This document shows, one piece after another, positions 32,653-35,610 of a DNA stretch of 35,610 bases; within the stretch, counting starts at the first letter, position 1, and each line of letters starts with the position of its first letter. The notes beneath the pieces are model-generated. The model searched no databases. It was not told where the DNA came from and was given only the letters and a program-made list of their open reading frames with translations. Both the position numbers and the translations under genes were made by a program. The stretch is from Fidelibacterota bacterium (GTDB lineage Bacteria > Fidelibacterota > Marinisomatia > Marinisomatales > TCS56): contig JABMQW010000039.1 in assembly GCA_013203115.1 (NCBI GenBank), forward strand, positions 1 through 35,610, in the 5' to 3' direction.

Positions 32653-33217
32653 TCAATATCGCTACACCGACGAGGAATTGATTGCGCGTTTTCAGAAAGG
32701 TGACGAACAAGCCTATATTGAATTGGTAAATCGGTATCGCGACCGTCTGATTAATTTTGCCTATCGTTTTGTAAATAATGAGGAGCAGGCTGAGGATGTA
32801 GTTCAGGATACCCTGTTGAAATTATATACGCACCGTCATTATTATCGTAATATCGCCAAATTCTCCACTTGGATTTATACTATTGCCGGAAATCTCGCCA
32901 AAACAGAATTACGCAAACGCAAGCGCCATAAGGTCACCAATTTAAGCCAGATGGGCCGGGAAGAACGGGAGTATGATTTGCCGGCAGCAGAAATTGAATC
33001 GGGGCAAATTGTGGAAGGGCAGTATGCCGAAAGGCAAATTCAAATAGCTATTCAAACATTACCACTCCATTTTCGAACTGTAATAATTCTCAGGGATATC
33101 CAGGAACTTTCATATGAGGAAATTAGTAACATAGTGGACGTTCCACTAGGTACCGTTAAATCGCGAATAAACCGCGCTCGATTACAATTGCAAAAAGCAC
33201 TGAAAGATTTAAAATAA
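32645..33217 (+). CDS. ECF RNA polymerase sigma factor
   Basis: 190-aa sigma factor of the ECF class. Region 2 (about 13-80) includes FQKGDEQAYIELVNRY and EDVVQDTLLKLY, and sigma-4 (about 130-185) includes LPLHFRTVIILRDIQELSYEEIS and the recognition helix VPLGTVKSRINRAR. A linker of about 40 residues rich in Glu and Gln joins them. The start is placed at ATG 32645, inside the holA end (eight-base overlap); a more upstream in-frame ATG lies at 32561 but would add 28 residues of holA-coded sequence in the wrong style. The next gene encodes an anti-sigma-like protein after 17 bases. Confidence 0.92.
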   Translation: MDNQYRYTDEELIARFQKGDEQAYIELVNRYRDRLINFAYRFVNNEEQAEDVVQDTLLKLYTHRHYYRNIAKFSTWIYTIAGNLAKTELRKRKRHKVTNLSQMGREEREYDLPAAEIESGQIVEGQYAERQIQIAIQTLPLHFRTVIILRDIQELSYEEISNIVDVPLGTVKSRINRARLQLQKALKDLK

Positions 33218-33234
33218 GGAGGAAGCACTTATCG

Positions 33235-33786
33235 ATGGATCGCTATCAGTTTGAGGACCTTATATCAGAATATATTGAAGGTGAATTAAGTCAATCCAAG
33301 CGTAGGGAATTTGAAAACTACCTTGATGATCATGATGATTGTCGAGCACAAGTTGAATCCTTGCGGACACTGCTTTTATCTTTACACCAGCTTTCCCCTC
33401 GGCCGGTATCAGCGGACTTCATGCCGAAATTATTAAAAAGAATTGAGGCTGAGAAAACCAGGATAACTAGCGGAAGAATATCCAGTATAAAACTGCCTAA
33501 CACAATTTTAGGATTTACACCGGCTTATGCCGGTCTGATGGGAGCCGTTCTGCTGGCTATTGTTATGGTCGCGGTTCAATTAATACCTGATCGGCCAGGC
33601 GTGATTACACCATCGCGCGTGATTGCGAGAAATACTACTGAACCGGTTGAAGCATTGCCTGTTCTTGAGCTAGAATCTGATTTAGCTAAAAATGAGGACT
33701 CAGCCATTGATTCCACCGATGTTCCTAAAACTTTACCGGAGCATGATTTTCCAGGTGGAATGATTTTGGTAAAGGATCAGGAGTAG
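33235..33786 (+). CDS. Anti-sigma-factor-like membrane protein
   Basis: 183-aa protein with strong AAGGAGGAAG upstream. The N-terminus (about 5-55) resembles the anti-sigma domain that grips ECF sigma factors (SEYIEGELSQSKRREFENYL, then DCRAQVESLRTLLLSLHQLSP). One transmembrane segment follows (about 98-117), then a periplasmic tail (118-183) rich in Pro and acidic residues. The usual H-x3-C-x2-C zinc site is mostly missing: the corresponding positions read Tyr29, His33 and Cys36. It may therefore be a zinc-independent variant. Role inferred from context: holding the upstream sigma factor inactive until an envelope signal arrives. Confidence 0.78.
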   Translation: MDRYQFEDLISEYIEGELSQSKRREFENYLDDHDDCRAQVESLRTLLLSLHQLSPRPVSADFMPKLLKRIEAEKTRITSGRISSIKLPNTILGFTPAYAGLMGAVLLAIVMVAVQLIPDRPGVITPSRVIARNTTEPVEALPVLELESDLAKNEDSAIDSTDVPKTLPEHDFPGGMILVKDQE

Positions 33787-33837
33787 GCCTTAATTCATAG
33801 CTTTTTCTAAACCTTTTGTCTGTGTAATTTTTAGGAA

Positions 33838-35565
33838 ATGAGATTTCCAAAAATTCAAATGGACGCTCCCAGACTGTGGTTTAACCTGCTAATAATTATT
33901 CTTTTTATTTTATTATATATTTTTCCGAAACCAGTTGGATTAATTTTTAACATAGCCCGAATTATCGTTGCAATTGGAGTGGGGTTTTCACTTTTCTGGG
34001 CTAATGGTGAAAAGCAATCGGTGGTCAGAAAGCTGAAAACCGATACCGGTTCATTAAAGCGTACCGAAATGTTTGCTGGCAATCATTCCCTGGGACAAAG
34101 TCGCCATTATTATGATCAACTGCTGATGGATGTTTTCAATATCATACAATCATTAAATGAAGATTTTGAAGGCGCCGTTTATATGATTGATCCTATGAGT
34201 AATGGCTACACTTTACAAAATGCAACTAATGATCAATTCATTGATTTTGTTAACATGGGTAATGAGCTGATCCAAACATTAATTAAGCAGGATGAATGTT
34301 TGTTTTTTCAGCAAAAGGATTTAGGAGCGGCTTGGAATGCACTGCTGGAGTCAAATGACTGGAGTGGTAGTGAATGCCTCTTGGGAATACGAATTATTTA
34401 TCGTGGCGCAGCAGTAGGTTGCTTACTGGTATATACTGATCACTTTAATAAATTGGCTCGGCGTGATCGTGAGATAATAACCGGTCTGGGTGTATTCGTT
34501 TCCAAAGGAATCGAGAAATTGGAGCGCATCGAAGAATTGATTTCGGACCGGGAAAATTATTCTAGAATAACTGATCTATTATCTCTCCAGGAGATAAGTG
34601 CCCCAAAGAATGATATATTTGAGTCGATCAGGAAATTATGTCGTTCGTTATTTACTTATGATAAACTTACTATTTCAATACAATCACTTCCTGGCCAGAA
34701 TGCAATAATTGAACTTGTTGATGGCTTTATAGAAGATATGAATGTGAAAGATGAATTCCCGGTGGACGGCACTCTGCATGGTAGACCAATCCGAACGGGT
34801 AAATCTATCAGATCTTCCTATTGGGAAACTGATTACTATGATAGTGGCCGTTTTACCAAACATGATAATGAGCAGTACAATTTCATGGCGGTTATTGGTG
34901 CTCCCTTAAAAATTGGATCGGATTATAGAGGGGCGATTGTCATGGAACGTTTGTCTTCAAGGGGCTACACAGAATCCGATTTATGGTTGCTTGAAGCATT
35001 AGCACAAACATTAAACACAATTCTGGCCTGGTCGGATAATTATCAAATCATGTATCAACATGCTACCCATGATGGTTTGACTGAATTATTGAATCATAAA
35101 TCATTTTTGGAGCGATTTGAAGAAGAAATCAGCAGATCTCTACGATTTCAACAGGATTTGGTTCTTTTGATGATGGATTTAGACAAATTTAAACGCATTA
35201 ACGATAATCACGGTCATCTTTATGGTGATTATGTATTGAAAAAAGTATCCCAGACTCTTAAAACATGTATTCGTAATATTGATGTTATTGGGCGCTACGG
35301 TGGTGAGGAATTTGCAATTTTGCTGATCAATACTAATAAGCATAAAGCAAAAGCGGTTGCCCAGAGAATTGTAAAATCAATATCTGATTATCAATTTCGT
35401 AATGATGATATCGATGTACGCATGACGATTAGTATCGGGCTGGCACAATTCCCGGAAGACGCCGATCGTATCAAAGATATGATAGGTCACGCAGACGCGG
35501 CCATGTATCGGGTTAAAGGTCAAGGTGGTAATGGTGTCTTACTGCATGATGCTTCCCACAATTAA
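33838..35565 (+). CDS. Diguanylate cyclase with GAF domain
   Basis: 575-aa membrane signalling enzyme that makes cyclic di-GMP from two GTP. Two short N-terminal transmembrane segments (about 10-30 and 38-55) are followed by a linker, one or two GAF-like sensor domains (roughly 85-225 and 240-400; the latter with GAPLKIGSDYRGAIVMERL), and a GGDEF domain (about 405-570). The catalytic motif is GGEEF (488-492). The metal-ligand segment MDLDKFKRINDNHGH is intact, and RNID (479-482) lies exactly five residues before it, fitting the RxxD allosteric inhibitory site. No EAL domain. AGGA is six bases upstream of the ATG. It may report envelope state together with the sigma cassette. Confidence 0.92.
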   Translation: MRFPKIQMDAPRLWFNLLIIILFILLYIFPKPVGLIFNIARIIVAIGVGFSLFWANGEKQSVVRKLKTDTGSLKRTEMFAGNHSLGQSRHYYDQLLMDVFNIIQSLNEDFEGAVYMIDPMSNGYTLQNATNDQFIDFVNMGNELIQTLIKQDECLFFQQKDLGAAWNALLESNDWSGSECLLGIRIIYRGAAVGCLLVYTDHFNKLARRDREIITGLGVFVSKGIEKLERIEELISDRENYSRITDLLSLQEISAPKNDIFESIRKLCRSLFTYDKLTISIQSLPGQNAIIELVDGFIEDMNVKDEFPVDGTLHGRPIRTGKSIRSSYWETDYYDSGRFTKHDNEQYNFMAVIGAPLKIGSDYRGAIVMERLSSRGYTESDLWLLEALAQTLNTILAWSDNYQIMYQHATHDGLTELLNHKSFLERFEEEISRSLRFQQDLVLLMMDLDKFKRINDNHGHLYGDYVLKKVSQTLKTCIRNIDVIGRYGGEEFAILLINTNKHKAKAVAQRIVKSISDYQFRNDDIDVRMTISIGLAQFPEDADRIKDMIGHADAAMYRVKGQGGNGVLLHDASHN

Positions 35566-35610
35566 TTATGTAAAATCAATTGGAACTCTTTTTCTCAATC
35601 TGGTTAAATA

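Overview
The window is a moderately AT-leaning, densely coded bacterial chromosome segment. Almost every gene is on the + strand; the exceptions are a partial metallo-hydrolase gene at the left edge (1-77) and a 65-residue cysteine-rich protein gene (23474-23671). Envelope features point to a diderm of the FCB type (Bacteroidetes, Marinimicrobia, Calditrichaeota or KSB1-like): a TonB-dependent receptor with an N-terminal carboxypeptidase-regulatory-like domain, a DUF4249-like lipoprotein, several lipoproteins, PEGA and SH3-like domains, and barrel-like secreted proteins. The phylum is inferred from gene style only. I saw no rRNA, tRNA, CRISPR array, transposase, integrase or phage gene.

Layout. 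1-5240: edge MBL-fold gene, polA, then a tightly overlapping trio (ABC ATPase, ABC-2 permease, nucleoside deoxyribosyltransferase-like protein). 5345-9109: TrpF-like protein, secreted VanX/DdpX-type dipeptidase, Eis-like acetyltransferase, CBS-pair protein, small lipoprotein. 9386-13503: outer-membrane operon (unknown secreted protein, TonB receptor, DUF4249-like lipoprotein). 13552-19436: alpha/beta hydrolase, NamZ-type exo-muramidase with an adjacent secreted barrel-like protein, UMF1-type MFS transporter, secreted heavy-metal-associated-domain protein. 19437-21157: non-coding stretch with a promoter-like sequence plus closed-stem small-RNA/terminator candidate, then a lipoprotein/PEGA pair. 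21359-26028: acs, small Cys-rich protein, pepA, HD-domain protein. 26029-26682: repeat-rich intergenic stretch. 26683-35565: TPR plus periplasmic-binding-fold protein resembling LpoA, pgeF, uppP, putP-like symporter, holA, ECF sigma factor, anti-sigma-like membrane protein and a diguanylate cyclase.

How the genes fit together. Housekeeping functions (polA, holA, acs, pepA) are interleaved with envelope functions. Five loci touch peptidoglycan metabolism: a D-Ala-D-Ala dipeptidase, NamZ, an LpoA-like protein, PgeF and UppP. The ECF sigma factor, membrane anti-sigma-like protein and diguanylate cyclase at the right end look like a signalling cassette continuing from holA.

No strong new defence or mobile system is visible. 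The observations most worth a second look are the ~75-nt promoter/hairpin/U-run element at 19466-19575, a proofreading-site Asp-to-Asn change in PolA, an ABC ATPase with altered Q-loop and H-loop residues, a purine-rich repeat that runs into the 3' end of the HD-domain gene, and an anti-sigma-like protein lacking most of the usual zinc ligands.
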